A DNA stretch of 64,000 bases from Prorocentrum cordatum (taxonomy: Eukaryota > Sar > Dinophyceae > Prorocentrales > Prorocentraceae), in contig CAUYUJ010017793.1 in the NCBI GenBank assembly GCA_963575745.1, forward strand, positions 616,001-680,000. The letters run 5' to 3'. Positions 11,809 through 21,589 of this stretch are shown piece by piece; within the stretch, counting starts at the first letter, position 1, and the number at the start of each line of letters is the position of its first letter. A program made the translations under genes and the position numbers. The notes under the pieces are model-generated. The model saw nothing but the letters and a program-made list of their open reading frames with translations. It searched no databases and was not told where the DNA came from.

Positions 11809-13030
11809 CTATGTTGGGTATCTTGCGCGGTTTGATGCCGCTTCTTTGTCTGCCTCCTGTTGTTCTTTTTGTTTAATTCTGGCATCGGCTGGTAGCGCTG
11901 TCTGTTGCTCAGTCTCAGGGGAACTGAGTGTCGGATATTCGGGAATAGAGGGGAGCACGCGGCCGCGCTCAATCGAAGGGGGAGGGAGACGATCGCCAAC
12001 GATGATCGCCACTCGCCTTGAGCGTGGACGCGAACTTCTGTCTCCGAGGAGAGTCGGCCCCGGCTGCTCCCAGCACAGCCGGGCACGAATTTTGGCAACA
12101 CCATTGGGCAATGGTGCTTTGTCACTGCACTCGATAAGCTGATCCTGGATCTTGATGTCTTGGATGATCGTGTTGTCGCCCAGGTGCATCGTCACCCGTC
12201 TAACAACATGGTCCCACTCGGGGCCATTCTTAGGAGACTGAACGTAGGTTCGAGCTCCTTGATCTACTCGAGTGTGGATACTAAGATGCACAGCACTTGT
12301 GTAATTTCTCTGCGTCTTATGTAGATCCATTTGATCAATCAACCCTGCGGTCACGATCGCTAGCGTCTTGTTGCGCCACTCGGCCTTCTGAGCACCTTGC
12401 CCGTGCCAATCTAGGACATGCTCAATAGGTTGTGCTGGTTTCCTGCTACGATGCATGTGCATCGCCATAGGTTGGTCGGGATGCGCGCACAGGTAGTCGC
12501 CACTCGCAGATGTGATCCGCTGGGCAACGCGTTAGCGCGGTCGTACTTGAGGCCGAAGTGGCAGAAAAACATACGCATGACTTGTAAACCAAGATCTTCA
12601 AAAGCGCCTCGCATGGGACCTTGCTTCCAGAATATTTTGGCGCCCCCACAAGCATAATTGTCATACGTAGAGCCCGAGCTTTGGACATCAAATTCTGGAT
12701 GCGCTGATAGCGTGGCCCTGCCTTCTTACCAGGCAGTCTCACATACCAATCAGCAGGCGTCGCCACCCACAACAGTTGGTAATCACCCGAGAGTAATGCA
12801 CCCAAATACTGCGCACCAGTGGAAGTCATGACCTCTGCACGTGCGATACGGTCACACATGTAGCCACAGGCTCGGAGTTCATCGCAAGCTGCCCGTAGAT
12901 CTTCAATAACAAATGCACGGGAGTGGTAATGATGCGACAATCCTGCTTTTTCTGCAGCGGACACCCAGCCGGGCCGATCGCTGTTCGCGGCAGCCGCACA
13001 GCCGGGCTGGCCACTGCCCCTGGCACGCAC
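11809..13030 (-). pseudogene. Conserved-looking module before the methyltransferase domain
   Basis: Three overlapping minus-strand frames (12446-13030, 12411-12614, 11809-12468) appear to be one product with frameshifts. Landmarks in order: YQLLWVATPADWYVRLPGKK, then a second frame with MFFCHFGLKYD and PSGSHLRVATTC, then EHVLDWHGQ. I have a memory of similar strings in dinoflagellate retroelement polyproteins but cannot verify it and do not name a fold. The paired CHF, TTC and WRC cysteines could bind metal. Confidence 0.45.
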
Positions 13031-13138
13031 AGCCGGCGCCTGGGGAAAGAATGCAGGTTTCCCCGCGTTTGCTGACAGTACCTGAGTGTTCGGCCTGTCC
13101 GAGCAAACGCGAGTGGCCGTGGCACGCGCCTGCCCCCG

Positions 13139-13594
13139 TCACTCGTTTGGTGATGGGGGCGTCCATATGCCTGTGCCATGCTGCGCTGCAGAGCCGCTGC
13201 TCGAAGTAAAGATATCAAACTTCTCAGCGGCCTCATCCCCTTCCGCAGGTGCCCCTGCCTGTGCATCGGGCGGCGTCCACTTCGTGCCCTCCTCGTAAAT
13301 GTCCTGATATACCTTCGCCTGCAACTTGCGCAAGGCGAAGCCCTTGTCGGCCAAGGTAGGGTCGGTTCCGAAGGACGCATTCCTGCGGCGCCAGGTCTTC
13401 AAGGCGTTATTCACCAAAGACTGGATCGTGACAGCGAACGCCTCCTCGTTGATGGAGAAGCTGATGCCCTTGGTATCTTGTGACATCACATATGCATGGG
13501 CATCACTCATAGCAGATGTCCCCGCGGATGGCTCTGGATCAGATGCCACATTGACGAGCAATGGATCATCTTCGCACTGAGGATGGGCCATCAT
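13139..13594 (-). pseudogene. Polyprotein segment between protease and methyltransferase
   Basis: A 151-codon frame with a mixed charged segment (GFALRKLQAKVYQDIYEEGTKW) and an AGAPA peptide from the hairpin at 13245-13258. No family recognised. A variant hairpin (GCAGA-TGTC-CCCGC) is at 13512-13525. The stretch 13600-13985 between it and the protease holds no clear domain. Confidence 0.4.
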
Positions 13595-13985
13595 AGTAAC
13601 GACATCGACCCTTTATCCTCAGTAACTGCCCCTTACTCGTCGGCCTTGAATGCCAGATGTATAGAAGGCGGCTTCATCAAATCAAGCACTCTGGCACCCT
13701 TTCCTAACAGGATATTGTACATCTCCGCGCTGGGGACGATCATCTCCTCGTTCCCCTGCTCCAAGATCAGGATGGTCCTCATGTTGGACATGCTCCTCAG
13801 ACCCAAAATAGCACGGAGGTTATCCCCAGAACCCTCAGCTACATTTGCTGAGTGTCAAATCTCGGCACAGCAGGTGCCCCCGCCGCCCCCCCCCCCTTCT
13901 TTGCACGCAATCTTGCAGGGCAAGGACTTTTCACATATCGCGGCGCCATGTCCAACTCCTGACACGCAGAGCCTCTTCGCCAGGT

Positions 13986-14726
13986 TCAGCCTCTTGATGG
14001 CGCGTCCGTGGGAACAAGAAACCTGCTCAAAGGTATGTGCCGTCTTTCACCGATAATATTAATATCACTGCCAATATCCAGAAGAATAGTCAACATACCA
14101 ATTATCATAGTTCCACTGTTAGCTGCCAAGGCTAGTTCGTGGCGTGCACTAAATAATCCAGACACTTCAGACAATGTCGCGCCGCGCATGCCTTTGCGGC
14201 GTCTCTGCTCCAACACCCAGCCGCTGCGTGACAAAGATGTAAAGACGTTCATATGTCCACGAGCCACTTCTTCCATAATAGGATTCCTTTCAAGGATCCA
14301 GGCTGCAGGATATTCGTCATATGTGCACGGGTGCGATGCAGAGGTAGTGGGCAGGTTCAGAAACACATCCTCATCTGCGCGCATACCCATTTGGCCATCT
14401 GTATTTACCATAAGCACAGTACGCAGCATGTCGCATTCAGATATCGCACTATTGCCACTACGCACGCTTACAGGGCTCTCTGTCCCACGTAGATTGCGCG
14501 GACGAATGTCTCGCCCATATGGCATGCACGCGCGTGGAGAGTGAAGCCACTGAGCGCTCCTGTCAGTCGCCCTCTCCATACGCCGCAACCACGTATCGTT
14601 AACTGGCACCGAAGGTGGTGGTGATGTAGCAGGTACCCCTGCGTTGTTAGCGGTGTCTGCTACCAGTGGCATAGGCGCATCTATAGCAGGTGCCCCTGCA
14701 GGTGCGGTTGCCTCCGTTACTAGCAC
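13986..14726 (-). pseudogene. Retropepsin-like protease of the copia element
   Basis: A 246-codon frame. Near the C terminus (about 14048-14105) it reads GMLTILLDIGSDINIIG, the active-site loop of retropepsin-type aspartic proteases with D-I-G-S in place of the usual D-T/S-G, preceded by the hydrophobic strand. Such proteases cut the gag-pol polyprotein. The N-terminal 50 residues are Ala/Pro-rich and hold AGAPA and AGVPA peptides made by hairpins at 14686-14699 and 14629-14642. It lies between the gag region and the methyltransferase/integrase frames, the expected place. Confidence 0.7.
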
Positions 14727-15085
14727 CGCGTTGGCGGATGATGCAGGTTGCCCCGCTGCGTCGTCGTCGAGACCCCCACGTTGCCCGTCATCATCGCGGT
14801 GACGCGGTTGAGCTCTTCACGGAGGTCCCTGAGTTCGTTCGCCCCTCGGAATATATCTTCATGACGATTGAGTGACTCCTGATCTCCGGCAAGAGCGCAG
14901 TGGAACCCGGCAGTAATTAAGCCAACGCCCCTGCAGATAGCGCAGGGGGCCTCAGTAGCGGAACCTTCCATGTTCCCAGCCAACTGTCTATCCACATGAG
15001 CATGTGCAACTAGATCCCAGCACTGTGCGTGGCATATGCGTCCGCACTGGAGCCTCCGGACTTTAACGTGGTTCATGAGGTGGTC
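14720..15085 (-). pseudogene. Second half of the RING-H2 finger of the copia gag region
   Basis: The minus strand at 15020-15046 reads C-G-R-I-C-H-A-Q-C, and a closing P-C-A-I-C pair lies near 14932-14950. With C-A-I-C on the far side of the transposon this gives C-x2-C .. C-x-(R for H)-x2-H-x2-C .. C-x2-C, the RING-H2 ligand order with the fourth ligand changed to Arg. The frames join in phase when the transposon and one duplication copy are removed. RING domains usually act as ubiquitin ligases; whether this one did is unknown. The tail carries a charged helix-like segment (NELRDLREELNRVTAMM). Confidence 0.7.
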
Positions 15086-15095
15086 CAGACATATG
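15086..15095. repeat. 10-bp target-site duplication, left copy
   Basis: CAGACATATG is repeated exactly at 18124-18133, flush with both ends of the inserted transposon. Confidence 0.88.
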
Positions 15096-15118
15096 AAAGA
15101 ACGTGTTCTGCCGCTGCT

Positions 15119-15230
15119 GGCGGAAAACCGGGGGGGGCCACTACCGGTTCGAACCCCTCCCCCCCCCCCCCCCCTCCGGAAAACCGGGGGGGGTCGCTAC
15201 CGGTTCGAACCCCTCCCCCCCCGAGATTCG
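15119..15230. repeat. GGTTCGAACC-containing units, left arm
   Basis: Two units of GAAAACCGGGGGGGG followed by CACTACCGGTTCGAACCCCT and a C-run. Direct copies are at 17075-17175 and inverted copies at 17855-17945, so the unit occurs about six times in both orientations. GGTTCGAACCC matches the pol III B-box consensus, but the core TTCGAA is a palindrome, so function is unproven. Confidence 0.85.
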
Positions 15231-15232
15231 AT

Positions 15233-15425
15233 CTCTTTACAACCAGAACAACCACTTTACAACCAGATGGGTTACTTTACAACCAACATAGGATTGGAAA
15301 GTATGGTTTTTCATCGAGAACGTCCACTTTGCAACCAGAGCGGCCCACTTTACAACCAGAACGGACCACTTTACAACCAGAACGGGCCACTTTACAACCA
15401 GAACGGACCACTTTACAACCAGCTC
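15233..15425. repeat. CACTTTACAACCAG tandem units (plus orientation)
   Basis: About eight units; those at 15340-15425 are regular at 20 bp (CCACTTTACAACCAGAACGG). They are the inverted partners of 16915-17030. Confidence 0.9.
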
Positions 15426-15449
15426 AGAGTGGCCGTGCGTGTTTGGGCG

Positions 15450-15608
15450 TTCCGCAAAGTGCTCCAGAGCAAGTGGGCGCTCTGAAAAATGCCCCAGAGC
15501 AAGTGGGCGCTCTGAAAAATGCTCCAGAGCAAGTGGGCGCTCTCAAAAGTGCCCCAGGGCGCGCGGACGCTCTGAAAAGTGCTCCAGAGCACGTGGGCGC
15601 TCTGGAGC
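15450..15608. repeat. 30-bp tandem repeat
   Basis: Five units around CCAGAGCAAGTGGGCGCTCT followed by GAAAAATGCT. GCTCTGAAAA and CCAGAGC can pair, so each unit is a small hairpin. Confidence 0.85.
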
Positions 15609-15905
15609 CCGAGCGCCTGAACTCTCTGCGCAGGCCCCAGCGATGCCTCTGAGCCCGAGCGCCTGAACGCCCTGCGCAGGCCCCAGCGATGCCTCTGAGC
15701 CCGAGGACCTGGGCGCTCTGCGCAGGCCCCAGCGATGCCTCTGAGCCCGAGGACCTGGACGCTCTGCGCAGGCCCCAGCGATGCCTCTGAGCCCGAGCGC
15801 CTGGACGCTCTGAGCAGGCCCCAGCGATGCCTCTGAGCCCGAGCGCCTGGACGCTCTGAGCGGCTCCTCTGAGCCCGAGCGCCTGGACGCTCTGGCGCTC
15901 TGAGC
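15604..15905. repeat. 46-bp tandem repeat
   Basis: About six units of GAGCCCGAGCGCCTGAACGC followed by CCTGCGCAGGCCCCAGCGATGCCTCT, the last ones truncated. The reverse-strand frame reads as LGLRGIAGACSER repeats and is not a gene. From 15906 to 16900 the transposon holds imperfect GCTACCACCACAGTTCCCAC-like repeats (16380-16600) and otherwise nothing I recognise. Confidence 0.85.
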
Positions 15906-16914
15906 CCAGCAGACTAAGACAGGGCTTGCTAGCAGGGGCCAAGCGGCCTCAACAAGGGCCCCGTGCTCGCACGGGAATAAGGCGACAGCATACGTAGGAA
16001 GGCTCAGGGCGACGCGCTGCCCATTTTAGGGATCCCTCACAGGAAGCGAGCCCAGTGGCCTCCACAAGGGCCCAGCGCCCCAGGGAACTAGGCCATTGGC
16101 ACCGCGGGTCTCTTGGGCCACGTTGGCCCTTGAAGCCCCACGGTGTTCTGCAAGGGGCTAAGTGCCCCAGCTCCAGGTGGCCCCCGGCTGCTCCTCTTCT
16201 TGGAAGATCGAGGTTCAACGTTCCGAATAAATGCAACTAGTTCGAAGATCGTTCCTTCCAGCGTCAGCCACAGTGCCAGCGCAGCAACGCAGGTATCCTG
16301 CTCGGGCAGCAGCCTCAGCCACCGTGCCAGCGCAGCAGCTTGAGCCACCGTGACAGCGCATCACCGCCACCTTTGTGCTTGCTACCACCACACTTACCGC
16401 TGCAGCCCCGCTACCTCCACAATTCCGACTGACCCCCCGCTACCACCGCAAATCCCATTGCAGCCCAGCTACCACCACAGTTCCCACCGCTGCCTGGCGA
16501 CCACCACAGTTGCCACCACAGCTTCCCAACACCATGCAGTTCCCATTGTAGCCCCCGCTACCACCACATCTCCCACTACAGCTTCCCGCTGCCATGCAGC
16601 TCCAGTCTTGGACGGGATCATGGTTTATTCGTATGTCCTGCGCGACTGGCCTTCGTCCGTCAGAACAAAGGCAGAGCAAGCAATGACAAAACTGACCGAC
16701 AGAGCTTAGAGAGCAGGTCAAAACCCTAATCCGCCCACCAGCACGCAACCTACCATAGCGCACCAGGTCGCCGCATCGCCAACGCGTGCGCAGTGCTTCT
16801 TCGTGCGCGATGGGCAACTTCACAACCAACATGCATCAAAGAGCCCAAAGCCACCCTTGCGCTTGCCCACGGAGATTTCAGGGAAAGGCCCGCGTGCATT
16901 CAATATGTGTTTTT

Positions 16915-17032
16915 ACTTGCCTGGTTGTAAAGTGCCCTTCCTGGTTGTAAAGTGCCCTTCTCGGATTTTGTAAGCTGGTTGTAAAGTGACCCATCTGGTT
17001 GCGAAGTGCGCTTCTGGTTGTAAAGTGACCCA
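16915..17032. repeat. CTGGTTGTAAAGTG tandem units (inverted copies)
   Basis: Five units of the reverse complement of the 15233-15425 repeat. They can pair with it across a ~1.5-kb loop. Confidence 0.9.
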
Positions 17033-17185
17033 CGCGCCTCCCCCCCCCCCCCCCCCCCCTGCTCATCATGAAAAGGAGGGGGGGTCACTACCGGTTCGAA
17101 GCCCTCCCCTCCCCCCCCCCTCCGGATCCGGAAAACCGGAAGGGGTCACTACCGGTTCGAACCCCCCCCCCCCCTCGAAAACCGA

Positions 17186-17820
17186 GTGGGGGCGCAGACA
17201 GTGGTGGGGACGGTGTTGGCGGGGACAGTGGTGAGGGGATAGCGGGACAGTGGTGGGGACAGTGGGACAGTGGGACAGTGGTGGGGACGGTAGTGGTGGG
17301 GACAGTGGTGGGGACAATGGTGGGAACAGGGGGGGACAGTGGACAGTGGTGGTGACGGTGGTGGTGGGGACAGTGGTGTGGGGACAATGGGAATGAGGTG
17401 GAAACAGTGGGACAGTGGAGGGTACAATGGTGGTGGGGACAGTGGTGAAGGCGGTGGCGAGGACGGCGGTGGGACAATGGGACAGAGGTACAGTGGGGAC
17501 AGTGGTGGGGACAGTGGGGACAGTGGTGGGAACAGTGGGACAGCTCAGTGGGACAGCGGAGGAGTCAGTGGGACAGTGGGGACAGTGGGGATAGTCGGGC
17601 AGTGGTTGGGGCCGTGGAGACAGTGGGGAGAGTGGAACCGTGGTGGGAACAGTTCTGGGGACAGCGGGGACAGTGCGACAGTGGTGGGGCCACTGGTGGG
17701 GACAGTAGGGGCGGTGGTGGAACCAGTGGGGACAGCGGTGGTGAGGACAGTGGTGCTGGGAACACCAGTGGGGGATGTGATGCGGACGGTGGTGGGGACC
17801 GGGAGTCGTTTGCTGGCGGT
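17186..17820. repeat. GGGACAGTGGTG minisatellite
   Basis: Irregular 9-15-bp units of GGGACAGTGG with GTGG and GGTG spacers over ~630 bases. The plus strand is strongly G-rich, so G-quadruplexes are plausible. G runs follow at 17827-17850 and 17898-17912. Confidence 0.9.
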
Positions 17821-17854
17821 GAGTAGGGGGGGGGGGGGGGGGGGGGGAGGGGGG

Positions 17855-17960
17855 CGGGTTCGAACCGGCAGTGACCCCCCCCGGTTTTCCGGATCCGGAG
17901 GGGGGGGGGGGGGGTTCGAACCGGTAGTGACCCCCCCCGGTTTTCGAGCGGGAAGGGGGG
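17855..17960. repeat. GGTTCGAACC-containing units, inverted arm
   Basis: Two units that are the reverse complement of 15119-15230, forming the right subterminal arm of the foldback-like transposon. Confidence 0.88.
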
Positions 17961-18123
17961 GGAGGACGTTAGGGCTGGGTTTGCCGGGGGAGGGGGGGGG
18001 GGGGAGGGGTTCCAGCAGGGGAGGGGGGGGGATTTTCGGAGGGGGGGGGGGGGGCGACCCCCGGGCTCCGGAGGAAAAGGTTGGCAATCTTCCACAGTAA
18101 AGCGGCGGTGGATCACGCTCTCT

Positions 18124-18133
18124 CAGACATATG
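18124..18133. repeat. 10-bp target-site duplication, right copy
   Basis: This is the partner of 15086-15095. Keeping one copy rejoins the RING-finger reading frame in phase. Confidence 0.88.
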
Positions 18134-18533
18134 GCACACTTGTTGAAGTCGCCGTCACTGATGGTGGGCGGCGTTGCCGACGGCCTGATACGCGTCCGAC
18201 GCTCCAGAGCGGTCTCACCAGCCATCGAATCGGTGCAACCGTCGGTAGCTGCATTGCTGCAAGCGTGGCTGGATTGATCGCAGGCGCCCCTGCTGTCGCG
18301 GAAATAGCAGGTTGCCCGGCGCGGCTCAGCACCCCATTGGCCTGGCGCTCCTGGTTTCGACGCTGGCGGGCAGACTGCATCGCCAGGTTGGCCTGCTGCG
18401 CCTCATGCATCGCCAGGATCTCAGGGCGCAGCCCTCCCATGGTCGATGGCAATACTAGGCCTGGGGCCTGCTGCTGCACATCTTGATCTCTGGGGGCGGC
18501 CAGATATCCATTGTGAGGGATCTGGCCTGGCAC
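18124..18533 (-). pseudogene. Coiled-coil-like segment and first half of a RING-H2 finger
   Basis: Residues encoded at 18300-18480 are rich in Gln, Ala and Arg (MHEAQQANLAMQSARQRRNQ) and likely helical. Hairpins at 18280-18293 and 18307-18320 encode AGAPA and AGQPA. After a frame change, the frame ending at 18124 reads DGDFNKCAICL. Its C-A-I-C is the first zinc ligand pair of a RING finger, and the transposon at 15096-18123 interrupts it directly after. The remaining ligands are at 14930-15046. Confidence 0.6.
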
Positions 18534-18563
18534 ACCTGATGCATACCCTGAGCCACGCGTCAG

Positions 18564-19389
18564 CTAAGACTGGTAGAAGTCGTCGGCCGCCGCCCGAATA
18601 TGCGGGTTTTCGGGCTGGGTTCCCACTCGGGGAGCGCCACTTACCTGAGCGTGATAGTCAGGATAAAGTGGGTAGTCCATTGGTGCTGCTGTTGGACGGT
18701 CAGCAGCCGTTGAATCGCATGTCGGATGACTGAAACATGATGGCACGTATCCAAACCGTTTGAGGTTGTCCGGTGGTGGATTTGGAACCGAAACATACTC
18801 CCAAGGCGGCGTCCAGTTGAAGCTAGGGAAGTCAATGCCATCCCTACGCATACTCTGAGCGGCTTCACGCATCTGCCGGTGCACCCGTTCTTGCTGACCA
18901 ACCAAACTCTCGGTTCTCTGCACAGAATATTGGTCAGGAAAAGCAGGTTGCCCCGCATGTGGACGTGGCGATGCAAATTGCGATGTCGCCTGTAAAGCCT
19001 AATAGAGCTGCGGGTCGAATGATGCTTTGGAGCCTCGCCTGTAGGCTGTTTGTGCTCCCAGCACTCTGTGGAGTACCAAATGGTGTGGTAGCTCTGCTCA
19101 TTGGAGCAAATGAAGCAGGTTGCCCTGCGGGCACTGGCAGTTGTTGCACATAAGCACGCAACGGATCGTTGGCGCACAGCGTGTCGGAGGGCGCGATGTC
19201 ACTTGAAGTAATACCTGTCACACTCGCGTTCTGCGCCTGCATCCATGATCCATCAGATCCCCCTGCAGGTGTTCCTGCGCGATACGTGTCCTGCAGCATG
19301 AGCACTGTTGTGAACTCGACTTCCTGAACGGGAGTCGGATCGGAACAATTCAAATTGTAGGGGGTCCCTGGGATGAACCAATCTTTCAA
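18564..19389 (-). pseudogene. Gln/Ala-rich gag-region frames before the RING finger
   Basis: Minus-strand frames 18934-19389 (151 codons) and 18564-18923 (119 codons) are probably one product with a frameshift at ~18930. AGTPA and AGQPA peptides arise from hairpins at 19265-19278 and 19115-19128, and a further hairpin at 18943-18956 falls at the frame break. The second frame has a charged start (QQERVHRQMREAAQSMRRDG) that could form a helix. No known domain. Confidence 0.4.
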
Positions 19390-19418
19390 AGATGAGGGGC
19401 ATTACGATATCCGCACAT

Positions 19419-19859
19419 CTACTCGATAGAACTACCATCACCCTGATACGGCTGACCGCTATCCCGCAGATATAAGGGACTGACCCACATTTGTCCCACG
19501 CGATGGCACCTGCAGTAATGGTCGGGCAGAATACCTATCAGCTGGACGATATGGCTCGGATGAATTCTGCCGCCAAGGCCTGCTGACATGGTGATGCTAT
19601 TTGCTGAGCGCCAAATCGGCATGCTGTCCCGAAGCAGGCTCTTCAAGCTAACCATGACCAACACCTCGGAATCAACGCGCAGACCAGAATGGATTCGATT
19701 GTCACCAGGAAGGCATGGGCAGCCATGTACAAACTGTCTGCCCCTCTTCTTGCTGGCACCATCGGCGCGGCATGACAGTCCGACACTAAGCATATTAAGG
19801 ATATTTTGAGTTCCAAAAATGAGACGACAGGGTGCACCTGGAACGGTGAAATCCGTAAT

Positions 19860-19906
<47 letters not shown>

Positions 19907-20535
19907 GATTCCGGGCACCTTATCCCAGGGCTGCTCTGCCCGTGACTTGGACGGATGAAGTACATGTCGTGCTTCTCGGAGGAGTCCTTCATCTTCTTGA
20001 ACTGCAGCCTGTTCTTATGCATTCCAGTGTTATCAACCATGCCAATGAGGTCCAGCACAGCTAAAGCCTGGCACGCCCAGTATTGATCCTTGAGCTTGTG
20101 GCGCACAGTCTCCAGGTGCTCGCAATGATAATTCTCAAGTCCTTCAGCTGACCAGTTGTTGAGCAACTATGATAACTCTGCCAATCCGTCGCACTCATCG
20201 CAGGATGATACTACCCGCAGGAATCTGTCCGAATGACGACCTCTATGAATAGGTCTGTGACAGAGGGCAGTCGTCAGCCACTCTGAAATCAGACGTTGCT
20301 TCTCGTAGCTGAACTTTGGCGTTCTGGCATTTTCTGATATAAGGACCCCAGTCAGATATTCCCTTTCAGAGTCGAGCGTGAGTGCTGGGCGTCCACGAAG
20401 AATGTTGCGCACTGTCTGGCGCGCATGTGATTCTGGGCCATGATGAACGGCAGTGTCCACGAGGTCGCACTGCACCACCATGTATCGATCAGACCCGTCA
20501 TCAGTCTGGGGATGATATGCTGGGTTGATCTTCAT
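19419..20535 (-). pseudogene. Unrecognised frames in the gag region
   Basis: Three minus-strand frames (20167-20535, 19795-20166, 19419-19865) have mixed composition and no motif I can name. The first begins KINPAYHPQTDDG and contains TPKFSYEKQRLISEWL. The middle one runs into the (AT)n tract at 19864-19904. This stretch lacks the 14-nt hairpin that marks the flanking gag frames, so it may be a further nested insertion; I found no boundaries to prove that. Confidence 0.3.
19864..19904. repeat. (AT)n microsatellite
   Basis: An uninterrupted AT run of 41 bases. It is the only AT-rich simple repeat in the window and lies inside the copia element. Confidence 0.95.
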
Positions 20536-21486
20536 ACGATTGGATGTGCGTAACTTGTCCTAGTACTTTCGGCATTACACTGGCATCTCCAAAATGAGGG
20601 CAGGTTTTTCCTGCTGAACTCTGAGCAGGTTGCCTCGCGGAACTCTGAGCAGGTTTCCCCGCGGAACGTTGAGCTGCCACAGGCGCGGCAGGTGCCGGCG
20701 CGCTCGCCGCCGATATGGCAACGCCAGCAGTTCCCCTGGGCGCCCGAGGAGTTCCTGTCGGGGTACTGATGCCGAAGTCCTGAAGCGTCTTTTCCTTGAT
20801 GTTGTAAGACTCGACTGTCATATCTCTGGGAGGCATTCCTGGCGCCTTCGATGAGATGGCCAGTTGCTTTTCAATACCACGCCTCGTTGAGGAAGCATCC
20901 CTTGTTCGCCCTTCCAGGGCGGGCACCCATCCTGTCCTGTGCGCCCGACCTGGCGCGAGGCCACGACGTGGCACAGGCTCCTTTGGAGTAGGGGTACTGG
21001 TGCCCTGAGATGCAGCTGCAGTGGCAGCCACTGCCGGTCCTCTGGATCGTTGTCGGTCAGCAGGTAGCCCCGCAGATCGCTGCTGTTTGCTGTCTCCAGG
21101 GGTGGGATAATCTGGGCTCTTCCTCTCCTTCTTGTAGGTCTGAACTGATCAGGACCAAGCGATAGACTTGATGAACCCGAAGATGGAGGAATATCGATGA
21201 TCGCCTCTGCCTTCGGCTTAGGAGTTGCCCTAGCCGTGGCCCCTGCCGGTGCCCCCGGCCCATAACGCATGGGACCTCGGTCAGGGTTCGAATCTCGATC
21301 ATCTGGCGACGTAAGGGCCATGTTCTGAATAGTGGTATTTTGTTTACCTGTGAGAAGGTATGTAGTAGCGCTGCGTCTTTCGACTACGCTTGCCGTTATC
21401 CAGCCCGCACCTTGAACACGGTAAGCAATCCGCCGCCGCGCCCGCGGGACCAACTTCTTCAGCCATCCCATCATCTTCATCTTCAC
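20501..21486 (-). pseudogene. Pro/Ala-rich gag-region remnant in two overlapping frames
   Basis: Two minus-strand frames (20818-21486 and 20501-21031) overlap and look like one product broken by a frameshift near 21000. The downstream part is rich in Ala and Pro and carries three SAGKPA/SARQPA/SAGKT peptides in tandem (20600-20662), each made from a copy of the 14-nt hairpin. No enzyme motif is visible. Confidence 0.4.
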
Positions 21487-21589
21487 CAGCTTCTTATTGC
21501 CATTATTCTTCTGATTTGCACTCAGCAGGTTCCCCGGCGTGCCAGTCGCAATTGAAGTGCACCAGAAAGTGAGATGGTATCAGATTATT

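Larger units (their letters stand above)
15096..18123. mobile_element. 3,028-bp foldback-like DNA transposon nested in the copia element
   Basis: The ends form imperfect inverted repeats of 23 bp (17/23 matching): 15096-15118 against the complement of 18101-18123. They are flanked by the perfect 10-bp duplication CAGACATATG. Inside are long inverted blocks: CCGGTTCGAACC-containing units at 15120-15230 against 17855-17960, and CACTTTACAACCAG units at 15233-15425 against CTGGTTGTAAAGTG units at 16915-17030. No transposase frame is visible, so it is non-autonomous. A 9-11-bp duplication is typical of Mutator-like and some foldback elements; that family assignment is inference. Confidence 0.85.

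Noticed and set aside
16330-16345. CTTGAGCC near 16337 as a second spliced leader
   Set aside because: The match stops after eight bases.
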